DNA of 64,000 nucleotides. Source: Typhlomys cinereus (lineage: Eukaryota > Chordata > Mammalia > Rodentia > Platacanthomyidae). This document shows positions 1 to 10,399 of the stretch, one piece after another (the stretch's first letter is position 1; every line of letters begins with the position of its first letter). The stretch is taken from NCBI GenBank assembly GCA_023101885.1, contig JALPQD010000635.1, positions 496,001 through 560,000 of the forward strand, in the 5' to 3' direction. Below the pieces are notes generated by a model. The model saw nothing but the letters and a program-made list of their open reading frames with translations, did not search any database and was not told the DNA's origin. A program made the position numbers and the translations under genes.

Positions 1-345
1 TGATTCCTGGTTACTGTTCTCAGTCCAGCTTGACGGGAGAGCACGCACCAACACCAGGGCCGAGGGAACTGGCCACGCCAGAGATGGACGATCCTTACTT
101 GCCAGACCAGCATGTCTGGCCGAGTGAACAGAAGGATGCCAGCTTCCTCAACCAGCTCTCAATATTTTATTCATCTGTTCAGGGCTTAGTCCCACCCACC
201 ATGGCTAGGCCTTCCCCATAAACTAGATAATCTCCTGCAGGTTTGCTCTGGGCTTAATTCAACCACTAATTCTCCACAAATGTGCCCAGAGCTCAAACCC
301 TCAATCATCAAGTTGACACCTGTGCCCAACTATGACACAGGCTAA
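1..345 (+). repeat. Rodent interspersed repeat, 3' part, cut by the left edge
   Basis: Matches 38,500-38,862 over most of its length. Shared blocks include CAGACCAGCATGTCTGGCC, ATCTCCTGCAGGTTTGCTC and CAAATGTGCCCAGAGCTCAA, ending near ATCAAGTTGACACCTG. The AAGTTGACA-type 3' end is that of a very common rodent repeat whose class I cannot state with confidence. The open frame at 30-221 is repeat sequence, not a gene. Confidence 0.75.
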
Positions 346-489
346 GTCACTCCCATCCCTGAGGCTGAAAGCTGCAAGACTCCTTGCTGTAAAACGGACT
401 TCTCCTGGAGGTAGGGTGGGGATAATCCACCTCAAGGCCCACCCCTTGTGACCTTCTTCTTCCAGGAAGACCCCACCCGTCAAAGGTGC

Positions 490-725
490 CTGACCTTCCT
501 GAACACATGAGACTATAGGGGACACATTTCACACCATGACAACACCTGTATCTAACTAACTAGTGAGCAGAGATCTCAGCTGAGCCTTTTCAAGCTCTGC
601 CCCTCGAGACCTGTGTGTCCATCAGCTACACGCCACGCACAAAAGTTCAACAGCATCATCAGCTGGGAACTATTTGGTCAAACATAGGACTATGAGAGGC
701 ATTTCACATTCAAACCATAACATTC
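490..725 (+). repeat. Two related repeat 3' ends in tandem
   Basis: Two degenerate copies of one motif: GAGACTATAGGGGACACATTTCACACCATGACA near 509-541 and a similar stretch containing GGCATTTCACATTC and AAACCATAACATT near 685-723. Both resemble the ends of common rodent repeats. Confidence 0.5.
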
Positions 726-840
726 TCCTTCAAGACCAGACAGGGTCTAGCTACATAGCCCAGACTGGCTTTGCGCTCCCCATCTTTCCTTACCCTCTCC
801 AGTGTTGGTATTACGAATGTACTGACACACCTCAAATTTA
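720..840 (-). repeat. B1 SINE fragment
   Basis: Antisense B1 features: AGACAGGGTCTAGCTACATA, CCCAGACTGGCTTTG and a decayed GTGTTGGTATTACGAATGT box. Quite diverged. Confidence 0.7.
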
Positions 841-940
841 AAGAAGGCGCACTGCTCAGAGTTTTAGGTAACTGATGGAGTGGCTACTGTTTTTAACCAA
901 TCCACGTCCATTTTTCTTATTTAGTTGGTAGCACCCCAGT

Positions 941-1160
941 TTTTTTTATTTATTATTTATTCAATTGTGCGTGTATGCGTGCGTGCACGCGTGTGTATGT
1001 ATGTGTGTGTGTAGAACCACGGACCAATTCAGGAACCACCATGGACGCCTCCACCTCCTCCTTGTTTACTCTGCCCCGGGATTCACAGGCTCCGCCCACC
1101 AGGACCACCAGAAACGCAGGCCGCCCCCGCTTCCGCCCAGTGTCTCTCCAGCCCCCCCCC
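941..1160 (-). repeat. B2-like SINE, subfamily A, tRNA-derived head deleted
   Basis: Runs antisense from the A-rich tail (TTATTTATTATTTATTCAAT) through the GT-rich block and body to CGCCCAGTGTCT, then jumps straight to CTCCAGCCC, the element's very end. About 70 bp of the head, including the promoter boxes, is missing. The flanks CCCCAGTTTTTT at about 934 and 1,159 look like a target-site duplication. Confidence 0.85.
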
Positions 1161-1324
1161 CCAGTTTTTTCTTACTTGGATGACAGTACATTATATTTTC
1201 TCTTCTTTCCTTCATGCATGTGAATTCGGGGTGCATGTACGTGTCTGTGTGTCTGTGTATGTTTGCATGTGGGTGGCTCACCTCAAAATGTCCAAATTAA
1301 ATATTAATGAGAAAATCGAAACAA

Positions 1325-1475
1325 GTATGTGGCTCACACCTGAGACCCCTGTATTGTGGAGACTCAGGTAGGAGGCTTATCACAGGTACAAGACCAGCCT
1401 GGCCTGCATAGTGAGTCTCGGGCCAGTCAGGGACACAATGAGATCCTTTCTCAAACAACTGCAATAACAACAAAA
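1325..1475 (+). repeat. B1 SINE
   Basis: Sense B1: GTGGCTCACACCTGAGA, GGAGACTCAGGTAGGAG, AAGACCAGCCTGGCCTGCAT, ending in a CTCAAACAACTGCAATAAC-type tail. Confidence 0.75.
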
Positions 1476-1487
1476 ATGAACTGTTTA

Positions 1488-1645
1488 GGGCCAGCAAGAT
1501 CACATGGCGGGTCAGGTGACAGCATGCAGACCTTTAGATCCCCAGAACCCCACATGGTGAAGGGAGAGAACTGGCTTCCAAAAATTCTACCCATGTACTA
1601 TGGCATGAAAGCACATTCTCTCATAAATAACTATAAATAGATAAA
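1488..1645 (+). repeat. Old B2-type SINE fragment
   Basis: Starts GGCCAGCAAGATCACATGG, then GATCCCCAGAACCCCACATG and GGTGAAGGGAGAGAACTGGC. This is a B2-superfamily layout, more decayed than the CA-tailed copies. Confidence 0.6.
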
Positions 1646-1892
1646 TTTCGAAGAAATGGCCTCTTTATGAAAATGAAATAAACAAGAGCTGTATATGCAA
1701 GCCGTTTTTTCTATGAACCATGGAAATGTCTTCTAAGGACATGGTATTACAGAGTGTAGAAAAGAAAACAATCTTTCCTCAAAGAACATATAATCTTGGG
1801 AAGACAAGACCAACACTATAAAAAGAAAAAAAAAGTGAATTATAAACCCTTTAGGACTTAGCTGAAGGCAGCAATGCATTTAAGAGATCTGG

Positions 1893-2151
1893 TGGGGGTG
1901 GTAGCAGGGGAGGTGGGCTGGAGAGATGGCTCAGGGGGTTAAGAGTCTACCTTGAAAGCAGGAGGTCCTGAGTTCAGATCCTAGATCCCATGTAAATAAT
2001 GCAGGCAGAAATGGCAGCAGCTTGCACTTCTGATCCTAGTGGGCCAAGCCTGGAAAATCCCAGAGTGAAGCAAAAAGGAGGTAGAAGCAATCCAGGATGA
2101 TTCCCAAAGTCACTCTTAGTCCTCCATAGGGACACACAGTGCCCTCTGATA

Positions 2152-2204
<53 letters not shown>

Positions 2205-2240
2205 ATACACACACAAAAGAAAAATAAGAAAAAGTTAAAA
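1893..2240 (+). repeat. B2-like SINE, subfamily B
   Basis: Head GGGCTGGAGAGATGGCTCAG at 1,915, body AAGCAATCCAGGATGATTCC, then (CA)n. AGATCTGG at about 1,885 and 2,242 may be the target-site duplication, which would leave a G-rich 22-bp extra segment before the head. Confidence 0.85.
2155..2203 (+). repeat. (CA)n microsatellite in the SINE tail
   Basis: About 22 CA units. Confidence 0.95.
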
Positions 2241-2811
2241 AGATCTGGCTGGATATAAAGTGGCTGTCGACAAACAAAACCAGCCTAGAACCAAAGGGTT
2301 AAAAGTGACTTTAAACTCTTGACCACTTCCGTTTAACTCTCAACACAATTCTCATTTCTAATAATAAAATTGGAAGATCCAGATATAGGGAGTGAGGGGA
2401 ATTAGCCGTGGCTCTTGGTCGTGATGGAATGTTATGAATTCATTAAATGTCCTGAAGGTGACCCAACGCCTGGGAGAGCGACATGACGTTAAATTCACAT
2501 GTGCTGAGAGTTTTCCCAGTGGGGACCCAGTGAGCAAGTCCACGGTGCAGAGTCTATCTTCTTTGGTTCCCAGAATGTCCCTCTCTGTTCCAAGCCACCT
2601 CTCCGGATCCCCACTTGTTCCGCAGCTCAGAATTCCTCCCCCCCTCCTGCAACCCCCCTTCTTTGTCACTGGGCCTTCTCAAGGCCAGCAAGTGTCCACT
2701 GGCTTATCAGGTGTCTATGTTGTCTTATCTTCTTGAAGAGCGATTTCCCCCTAACATCCGGCGCCTCCTTCCCTGTTGCTTTCAGTCAGCTCTCTCAGGA
2801 CATGTAGTTGT

Positions 2812-3100
2812 TCTTTTTTTTTTATTTCATAGATGGGGGAGGGAGGAGGAAGGGAGGGAGAGAGACACAGAGAGAGAGAAAACACAGAGAGAAACAGAGG
2901 GAGGGGAAGGGAAAGAGAAGGAAGAGAGAGAAGGCAGGGGAGAGAGAAAGGAGTGGAGGGAAGGAGAGGAGGGGAGAGAAGAGAGAGAAAGAGAGAGAGA
3001 GAATGGTGAATGAGTCTTCCAAAGATAATTTTCAGAAACCAGTTCTGTCCTTCCACCATGAAGTGGTGGCGTTACATGTGTGCTACCACACCTAGCCTCT
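2812..3100 (-). repeat. GA-rich SINE-derived segment
   Basis: A T-rich start and almost pure purine sequence at 2,829-3,003 (GA, GGGA and GAAA units), then AACCAGTTCTGTCCTTCCACC and a B1-like end (GTGTGCTACCACACCTAGCC). Probably an old antisense B2-type element with an expanded purine tract. The 2,615-3,013 open frame is low-complexity. Confidence 0.6.
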
Positions 3101-3433
3101 AAGGTATTGCTAAACCCTGACGCCTTACATTATATTAGGTTAAGCCCCAAGCATCCTTGGGCCACTGCAACGGCACCCACTATCCTCACTATTTCTGGGC
3201 TGTGAAGTTACTCAGTGAGAGTCCCTCCTTTACCAGAAGGAACCATAGCCCCGTCCCCTTTCCATTGAACCCCCAACACCTAGGAGATAGATGTCTGGCA
3301 CATGGGAAGAATTTCAGCCTCATTTAAAACTGCATTGAGCACAAACCTTGGAATTTTAGCTCCTTGAAGGCAGAGATCATTTTGTCCACAGTTCTAGTAC
3401 ACAGCACAAAGCAGTTTGCTAAAGGAGCCAAAT

Positions 3434-3660
3434 GCTGGGCTGGAGAGATGGTTCAAGGGTTAAGCCTCTGAAGGTCCTGAGTTCAGATCCCAGGTCCCAC
3501 ATAAAAGTACCAGGCTGAACTTGTAGCAACTTGTACTTCTGGCTCTGGTTTTGGGCCGATCCTGGGAAATCCCAGAGTGAGGCAAAAAAGAGGTAGAAGC
3601 AATCCAGGATGATTCCTGAAGTCACCCTTGGTCCTCCACAGGAATACATAGCACCCTCTG

Positions 3661-3702
<42 letters not shown>

Positions 3703-3715
3703 CACACAAAGTAAG
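3434..3715 (+). repeat. B2-like SINE, subfamily B
   Basis: Flanked by a perfect 14-bp duplication, TAAAGGAGCCAAAT (3,420-3,433 and 3,716-3,729). About 20 bp of the head after TTAAGCCTCTG is missing. Ends in (CA)n. Confidence 0.92.
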
Positions 3716-4277
3716 TAAAGGAGCCAAATATGAAGTTTTTTTTTTTTTAAATCATTCATTTAAGAGCATAAAGACAGAAGAGCTTGGTTATTATTGATTA
3801 GGCATTCAGACGAAATTGGTATCTAAAGACTCAAATTTTCTCAACTTCGCCCCACTGGTAAGGCTGGAGGAAGTAATTTTCATTTCATTTCTTTTTTGTT
3901 TTCCTCTCAGGAGTACAAGGTAAGCTGCCCTTGCTGGAAGAACCCACGTAGAGCCAAAATTAGTCAGATGTATGATTTTGCCTCCCAATCAAGAGACTAT
4001 GGTGTTCTGGTTCGGATAGTTAGGCGTTCAGGAACTGCTTCCCTTATCCCTTCCCACACCCAGCCAAAAGAGGAGTCTTTTTCCTTTCGCTTCATGTCTC
4101 ATCTCTTTGACAATATCTCAGTGGCCAGAAGATGGATTAAAATACACACAGATTTATGAGTGAGCTTAATAGGGAAGGATGACACGGAACAGCCTGAGCA
4201 GAAAAGGTGAAAGTAGAAACCTTGCAGATGAATCATATCCAAATGTGTTGCCTGGCAACATTTTGTATTATTTATTA

Positions 4278-4390
4278 ATTTATCAAGTCTCTCTCTTTAG
4301 CCCAGGCTGGCCTTGAATTTGTGACAATCCTCTCATCTCTGCCTTTCAAGTGCAGGGATTACAGGGAGGAGTCAACATACCTGGCTTTGG
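4278..4390 (-). repeat. B1 SINE
   Basis: Antisense B1: TAGCCCAGGCTGGCCTTGAA, AGTGCAGGGATTACAGG. Confidence 0.8.
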
Positions 4391-4646
4391 TAGCATTTTA
4401 AAAAATAAACTTGTCACTGGAGACGAGCGCACCATTACAAGCTCATTAGGGACCAACGTCTGCTTGTTCAGGACAAGGGAAGAGCCAGAATCAAATACAA
4501 TGGGAATGGCTTGGTGTGAAGTAGTGGCTTTCAGATGTAAGGAGACAAAGAGAAATGAAAACTCTGAAGACAGCAAGATACCAACTTCCTTGAGTTAGAA
4601 GCATACTGTTAGCAAGTTAAATGACATCAAATGAAAACAAAAAGAT

Positions 4647-4940
4647 GGGGCTGGAGAGGTGGCTCAGGAGTTAAGACTCCGCCTTGCAGGCGGAAGGTCC
4701 TGAGTTCAGATCCTAGACCCCTACGTATAGACACCCGGCAGAAGCGGGGGCGGCCTGCACTTCTGGTCCTGGTAGGGTGGAGCCTGTGAATCCCGGGGCA
4801 GAAGGAGGTGGAGGCGTCCATGGTGGTTTGCGAATTCGCCCGTGCTTCTACACACACAGACACAGACACACACGCGCGCGCATATACATATGCACACATG
4901 CACAATTGAATAAATAATAATAAAAAATTAAAAAAGAAAA
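4647..4940 (+). repeat. B2-like SINE, subfamily A, near full length
   Basis: GGGGCTGGAGAGGTGGCTCA, GCAGGCGGAAGGTCCTGAGT, GGAGGCGTCCATGGTGGTT, a CA/CG tail and GAATAAATAATAATAAAAAA. AAAAAGATG flanks both ends. CpG-rich and little decayed, so probably young. Confidence 0.92.
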
Positions 4941-4989
4941 AAAAGATGAATAGCAAAAGAAAATAGGAAATCTAAAAATTTTAATTTTC

Positions 4990-5330
4990 TTAACTTTAAA
5001 AATATTTTATTTATGGCATGAGAGAGGGAGGCAAAGACAGAGACAGAGGAAGTGAGAGTAAGCTTATTCCTGACATTGGGTGCATGTGGAGGTCAGAGGG
5101 CACGTTTTGGAAGTTGGTTCTCTCCTTTCACCATGTGGGCTCCAGGACTGAACTCAGGTCCCCAAGTTTGCACAAGGTCACCTTTGCGTTCTGAACTACT
5201 TCCCTGTCCAGGACAAGGAATAGAACTTTCAGAAGTCAGTTCTCTCCTTCTACCGTGTGGACTTCTGAAGATCAAACACAGGTGGCCAATTTTTTGAGCT
5301 TATCTACTGAATTATCTGGTTGGCCACAAT
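4990..5330 (-). repeat. Old B2-type repeat, possibly two in tandem
   Basis: AATATTTTATTTATGGCATG, GAAGTTGGTTCTCTCCTTTC and CACCATGTGGGCTCCAGGAC; then a second CAGTTCTCTCCTTCTACCGT with GTGTGGACTTC, suggesting a partial duplicate. Confidence 0.6.
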
Positions 5331-5990
5331 TTAACTACAATACACACACAGTGCTGACACAAACATTAGACTTTGAAAAAAAGGCAGCTTGTTTTTACTG
5401 CCTCAACTAATGATATTTCCAGTGATGTGTAGAGAAAGAGAGTTGTTTTTGCCAAGACAACCCAATTTTGTCTAAAACTATGACATGATAAGAGAAATAT
5501 TAAAAACATTAGCATAATTAGTATTAGATAAATGTACCTTAAAACTATTTCCCTTCACATTCAACAATTACAGTAGCAGGGACAAAAAGGGGGAACCGCT
5601 CAGGGTAGATAAGGAATAGATAAGGAAAGGGAGATTTACTTCTGCGTGTCATCAAAGAAAACTCTGAAGGGTTTGTTATGAAAGAACAAAAATGTACAAA
5701 TGCAGCCATCCCATCCCCTAAAACTGTATAAACATTTGCAAAATTTTCCTTCCTCTATTAATGCATCCCCAGAGCATCAGCCCACACTGACCTGGGGCAT
5801 TCGCATGTCAGAATATTCCAGAAGGATCTGGGAACAGATATTTTTTTGGCAGAAAGAGCCATTCAGTGTGAAGGGGAAGACTGCTCATGAGAAGATTCAG
5901 GGTTATAGACTAAGTGAGGGACTCTTTGCAATGACAAAATGCTTAGCGCCAGACTTTATGTCCTCTTAACAACATTCAAATCCCATGATG
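5330..5990. other. Upstream unique sequence
   Basis: AT-rich sequence with no repeat, gene or signal that I recognise. Confidence 0.6.
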
Positions 5991-6560
5991 TGGTGCTGGG
6001 AAGATGGATCAGTGGCTAAAGCCTTCGCCTCAGAAGCAAAAAGACCTGAGTTTGGATCTCCAGACCCCATGTAAAAAGCCAAGTGGCTATGGTGGCCATC
6101 TGAGATTCCAGCCCTGGAAGAACTATGCAAGATGATTCCCAATGTCACCCTTGGGGCTCCCAAGCACACTCGTTTATGTGCCCTCTTTTTTTTTTTTAAT
6201 ATTTTATTTACTTATTGTGTGCATATATGTGTATGTGTGTGTATGTCTGTCAGAGAACACTGTGTGTCCCTGTGGAGGACCAAGAGTGACTTCAGGAATC
6301 ATCCTGTATTGCTTCTACTTCCTTCTTGCTTCACTCTGGGATTTCCCAGGCTCCGCCCACCAGGTCGAAAGTACAAGCGGCCATCATTTCCGTCTGGTGT
6401 TGTTATGTGGGACCTGGGATTTGAACTCAGGACCTTCTGCTTTCGAGGTAGAGTTTTAACCCCTGAGCCATCTCTCCAGCCCCTATGTGCCCTCTTATAT
6501 ACATGCCTGTGCACACATGTACAACCACCCAAATGCAAAATAAACACGCACATGCACATA
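5991..6560 (+). repeat. Older B2-type SINE, split by a younger one
   Basis: Head GGGAAGATGGATCAGTGGC. The body continues to TTATGTGCCCTC at about 6,186, is interrupted by the 6,188-6,483 SINE, and resumes at 6,484 with TATGTGCCCTCTTATATAC and a CA-rich end near 6,560. Confidence 0.75.
6188..6483 (-). repeat. B2-like SINE, subfamily B, nested insertion
   Basis: Antisense from the T-rich tail to CCATCTCTCCAGCCCC. The flanking 13-bp duplication TATGTGCCCTCTT (6,175-6,187 and 6,484-6,496) shows a retrotransposed insertion into the older SINE. Confidence 0.93.
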
Positions 6561-6699
6561 GCCCTGTGCAGGACATGGTGGATTTTTGAGACGAGTGAAG
6601 CAGTTCTTGTCTTGCATTTCTTGTTTTGCCATAAACAGATGGGGAAGAGGTAACAGATGTGGCCTAAAATATCTTTTCACAGTAAAACGGCCAAGCGTT

Positions 6700-6805
6700 A
6701 GTGGCAATCAACGTCCGTGATCCCAGCATTGGGGAGTGGGGAGGATGAGGCAGAAGGGTGCCAAGATTGAGGCCGGTCTACGTTGTACGGGACGACACTG
6801 AATAC
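6700..6805 (+). repeat. B1 SINE, diverged
   Basis: GTGATCCCAGCATTGGGGAG, GATGAGGCAGAAGG, TGAGGCCGGTCTACGTTGTA. Confidence 0.7.
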
Positions 6806-7017
6806 AAAGAGAAAAAGTCTACCTTAGCAATAATAAAATCAACTTGACTGGATGTTGGACAGGTGCTTCACGTATACTTCCCCTTTAAATTTCAAACTGA
6901 AGTGGGCAAAGGAGATCCGTGGGCCCAGCACTCCAGAAGTTGGACAGAAGCATCGGTTACATCCAGAGGTCAGTGTGGACAACGTAGGAGACTCCCATTT
7001 TAAAAAATATAGCAAAG

Positions 7018-7203
7018 GGGCTGGAGAGGTGGCTCAGGGGTTAAGCCTCCGCCTGGCAGGCGGAAGGTCCTGAGTTCGGATCCCAGATCCCACGTATAGA
7101 CGCCAGGTGGAAGCAGGGGCGGCCTGTGCTTCTGGTCCTGGTAGGGCGGACACAGACACACACACATGCGTGCACAGTTGAATAAATAATAAAAAAAAAT
7201 TAA
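7018..7203 (+). repeat. B2-like SINE, subfamily A, 3' body deleted
   Basis: The head is intact, but the sequence passes from GGTAGGGCGGA straight into CACAGACACACACACATG, losing about 90 bp of body. A perfect 16-bp duplication, AAAAAATATAGCAAAG, lies at 7,002-7,017 and 7,204-7,219. Confidence 0.92.
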
Positions 7204-7219
7204 AAAAAATATAGCAAAG

Positions 7220-7785
7220 AAGCTGTGGTGTGAAGAAAAAGGAGGATCAGGGTCAGAAAGATCTGAGCTCAACTTTTACCTTTTCGGTGACTCATTTTGC
7301 TAACTTAGGCAAGTCATAATAACCTCAAAACCCCAATGGCTTTGTTACTAAAATGGATATAATACCTATATGGCAAGATTGGTTCTAGTATTGAAGAAAT
7401 GAAATACTTAAGTGTTTATCATATTGCAGTGGAAATAGTTGGCATTCACAGTTAGCTGTAGAGTTAACAATAGTTAGTTTTCTAGCAAAATCTGTGACAT
7501 GAGCCAAAATTATTATCTAAGGAATAAAAAGGACAAGACACTTTAAACTAAATATTATCTAGGTAATCTTTCCACTAATTATGCAGTTAATATTTAATAA
7601 ACATTAGGTTTATCAGCATTATTCAGGTATGACACAAATACTAAGTCCATCCTTTCTTGTAAGAAGCATTTTTATCTTGTCCACTGGTTTAGCAAAAGAC
7701 ATTACCAATACTTATATTCAGATTATTTTGTTATGGTCCATCAGAAAACTCAAGTTCTTTTTGAGGCACACAAAGTATAGCTTTA
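7220..7785. other. Upstream unique sequence
   Basis: AT-rich with no repeat or coding signal that I can support. Confidence 0.6.
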
Positions 7786-8245
7786 ATTTTGGGGGGGGGT
7801 GTTTGTTGTGTTTGTGTGTGTGTGGATGTGCGTGAGCCTGTATGTGTGTGGTAGAACGCCGCTGGTGACTTTTGCCAGGAAATGCTCTACCTTGTCTTTT
7901 CTGAGACAGTTCTCTTTGGTTTGTAACTGGCCAAATAGGCCAGGCTAGGCTAAGCTAGGCTGGTTGGCAAGTCCCGGGGATCCACCTATTGCTGCCTCCC
8001 CAGTGTTGAAATTATAAATGCAGCTCACCAGGGCGCCTGCCCTTCATGGCACGCAGTATCTGGAGCCCGTGAGTTCTTTTCTAGTTCCTTGCCCTTGTTG
8101 GATTCCCATCCCTGGAGTCCATGAATTCTAGCCCCTCATAGTATTGTGCATCTGGAGTTCGTGAGTTCTGTTCTTTCTTTCCTCTAATAAACTCTGCCTT
8201 AATTGTCAAAAAAAAATAATAATAAATGAAGGCCACCATAGCCAG
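7785..8245 (+). repeat. Composite repeat, LTR-like end
   Basis: A G/T-rich start and a B1-like middle (AGGCCAGGCTAGGC). From about 8,060 come three degenerate copies of a CTGGAGYCCRTGARTTCT motif, followed by TCTAATAAACTCTGCCTTAA at about 8,185. A polyadenylation signal with a pyrimidine-rich flank suggests a decayed LTR fragment, but I see no clear TG...CA ends. Confidence 0.4.
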
Positions 8246-8254
8246 CTGTTCTAT

Positions 8255-8480
8255 TCTTCATGAGTATGTGTGTGGGGTGTATATGCACGTGTGTGTGTGT
8301 ATGATGAGCTAGCATGGTTAATCTTGTTCTGGGGGTCCCCCATCTTCACCTTTCAAAGCTAGAATTACAGGCAGGTCACGTGTCCTCATGATATTTATGT
8401 GACTTCCAGGGATCTGAATTCCATCTCTCTTGCTCTAAGGAAGTGCTTTATCCACTGAGTCCTCTCCCCAGTGACCCCAC
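8255..8480 (-). repeat. Rodent SINE-like fragment
   Basis: GT-rich start, AGCTAGAATTACAGGCAGGT, then GACTTCCAGGGATCTGAATT and CCACTGAGTCCTCTCCCCAG, an antisense tRNA-head ending. Confidence 0.55.
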
Positions 8481-8614
8481 ATCCAGCTTTTTTGTAACAT
8501 TGGTTCTGGACATGGAACTCAGGGTCCCCCAAGCATTTTTGTTAACTGAGCTGTCTGTCCAGTCACCAAATTGGTCCATGAAAAATAGTACCAGGAAGAG
8601 ATGCAGTAAAAAGT

Positions 8615-8710
8615 TAAAGAACTTGTCGTTCAGGAAGGAGCAAAGTGCTTGTCATGCAAACATGGGGGCCTGGTGAGCTCCAAGTTCTAGTGAAAGACCT
8701 TGTCTCAAAA
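8615..8710 (+). repeat. ID/B4-like fragment
   Basis: CAAAGTGCTTGTCATGCAAA followed by TGAGCTCCAAGTTC and GACCTTGTCTCAAAA. Strongly diverged. Confidence 0.45.
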
Positions 8711-9274
8711 CATAGGGTGAGTGGTCTTTAGGGACCAGCACTTGAGGATGACCTCTGACCTGCACCCCCCATAGGATTTGTTTCTTCTGATGAGTACACT
8801 TCTCCTTGTCTCCTGAACCTCCAGTATGGATGCCATTGAGGTCAGCCCTCTAAAGAGTGTTTGAAGTTGCAGTAAACACGGGTAGCCTAGAAACCGTCCT
8901 TAGAAGATAGGATAGCCTTAGAGATAGAATCAACAGTGGAATCCAAAGCTTCAGAAAACTTCAGCAGTATACAGTCATGTCTACATGCATTCCATGCCTT
9001 CTTTTTTTTTTTTTTTTTCCATTCAGGAACCTGCTCAACTACTGCTTCCTCCCATAAGTCTCCTCTGCTCATCTTACCCAGCCAGAGGCCTGGCCCATCA
9101 GTTTGCTGTGAAGTCTCACTACAATCTGTCATTACCGCGTTTATCTGCTCAAGTCCATCTACTGATTAGAAGGTAAGTTTCCCAAGAGCAGGATGTAGTC
9201 TTCTGACACCTTGAACCTGCTGAGCTTCTATAGATATTTTTGGAATGGCAGAAGGACCACACCTGTACTTTTTT

Positions 9275-9785
9275 TTTTATATTTGTGCATGGGGTAAGTA
9301 TGTATGTATACAAGTGCATGTGGATGGGTGCACCTGCCCATGAGTTCACATGCATGTAAAGGCCCAAGAGTATTATCAAGAATTATCTAGTTTTCACTCT
9401 TCTGCCTTATTCTTTAGTGTTTAGTTAAACCTATGAGTATTCCATTAGGGTTAGTCTGGCAAGCCAGCTTGCAATTTGGATTCCTAGGTTCTGTTTTCCT
9501 GGGCTGGAATTAGGAGATCATGTCCATCTAGCACTTTCTGTGTGAGTCAGAGATCTGAATTCTGGTCCTTTTGATTTCACAGCAAGCATTTAGCCGCTGA
9601 GACTAGGTTTCTGGATCAAACCCAGAGCTATGTTTGTTGGGCTCAACTCGGAGATTTCACTGTCTGCCTTCAGTGGCTGGAATTACAGACAGCTGCCACG
9701 CTCATCCTACCCTGGGGATTCCAACTCTTGTCCTTTGGCTTGTGCAGCAAGCCCTTTAACTGCTGAGCCATCTTTTCAGCTCCCA
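9275..9785 (-). repeat. Old rodent composite repeat
   Basis: A GT/ATG-rich block, a B1-like middle (GCTGGAATTACAGACAGCTG) and a tRNA-head end (CTTTAACTGCTGAGCCATCT). It has the order of a common rodent repeat of about 500 bp that I cannot name with certainty. Confidence 0.5.
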
Positions 9786-9869
9786 TAACTTACAAAATTA
9801 AAAAAAAAAACCCAAAAGATTCTAATTTCTTTTTGCCCCCATTCCAGCAAGCATTGTGTTCCATGATTT

Positions 9870-9945
9870 TGTGACAGGGTCTCATGTATCCCAGGCTGGC
9901 ATCGAACTCACGACGTAACTTTGAACTTCTAAATTCTCCTGTCCG
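9870..9945 (-). repeat. B1 fragment just upstream of the CpG island
   Basis: GTGACAGGGTCTCATGTATC, CCCAGGCTGGCATCGAACTC. Confidence 0.7.
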
Positions 9946-10399
9946 CACCGATGCAAGTGAGTACTGTGCTGAAGGTCAAATCAGGACTTCGTGCAAGCCA
10001 GACAAGCACTGAGCAGGCGGGCGACATCCTCCGCTGGAAATCCTCTTCAAAGCGGGCAGCTTGGTGCTGAAAATAAGGCTGGCAGCGCTTCAGCCCCGCC
10101 CACCCTCCACACCCATTTCCCACGGTCTCAGCCCCAGGTGCGGCGCTTGCCCCAAGCCCACCCACCGCCGCGCGCTCCCGCGGGCAGGTGTAGAGGTGAC
10201 CAGGAGAAGGACAGACGGTCCTTGGACCGATTCTCGGGGTCGGCCCGCCCCGGGGTCCCAGCTACTTTCCCCGATCGCCCCGTCCGCTCCATCCTTCCGC
10301 TTCATCCCGGGCTGCCGAGCGGCGAGCGCGTCACTGGCTAGGCCACGCCCCTGCCCGAACCGCGCCCCCTCCGAGCGCGCCACAACTACTTCCGGGTGA

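Noticed and set aside
3900..3930. CTCTCAG|GAGTACAAG|GTAAGC, a 9-nt exon-like segment upstream of the promoter
   Set aside because: It lies about 6.5 kb upstream of the CpG island with no neighbouring exon to join. Chance match.
1..9900. Search for the head-to-head neighbour (GOLGA4 in human)
   Set aside because: No second promoter or recognisable minus-strand exon was found. In human the distance is tens of kilobases, so it is probably outside the window.
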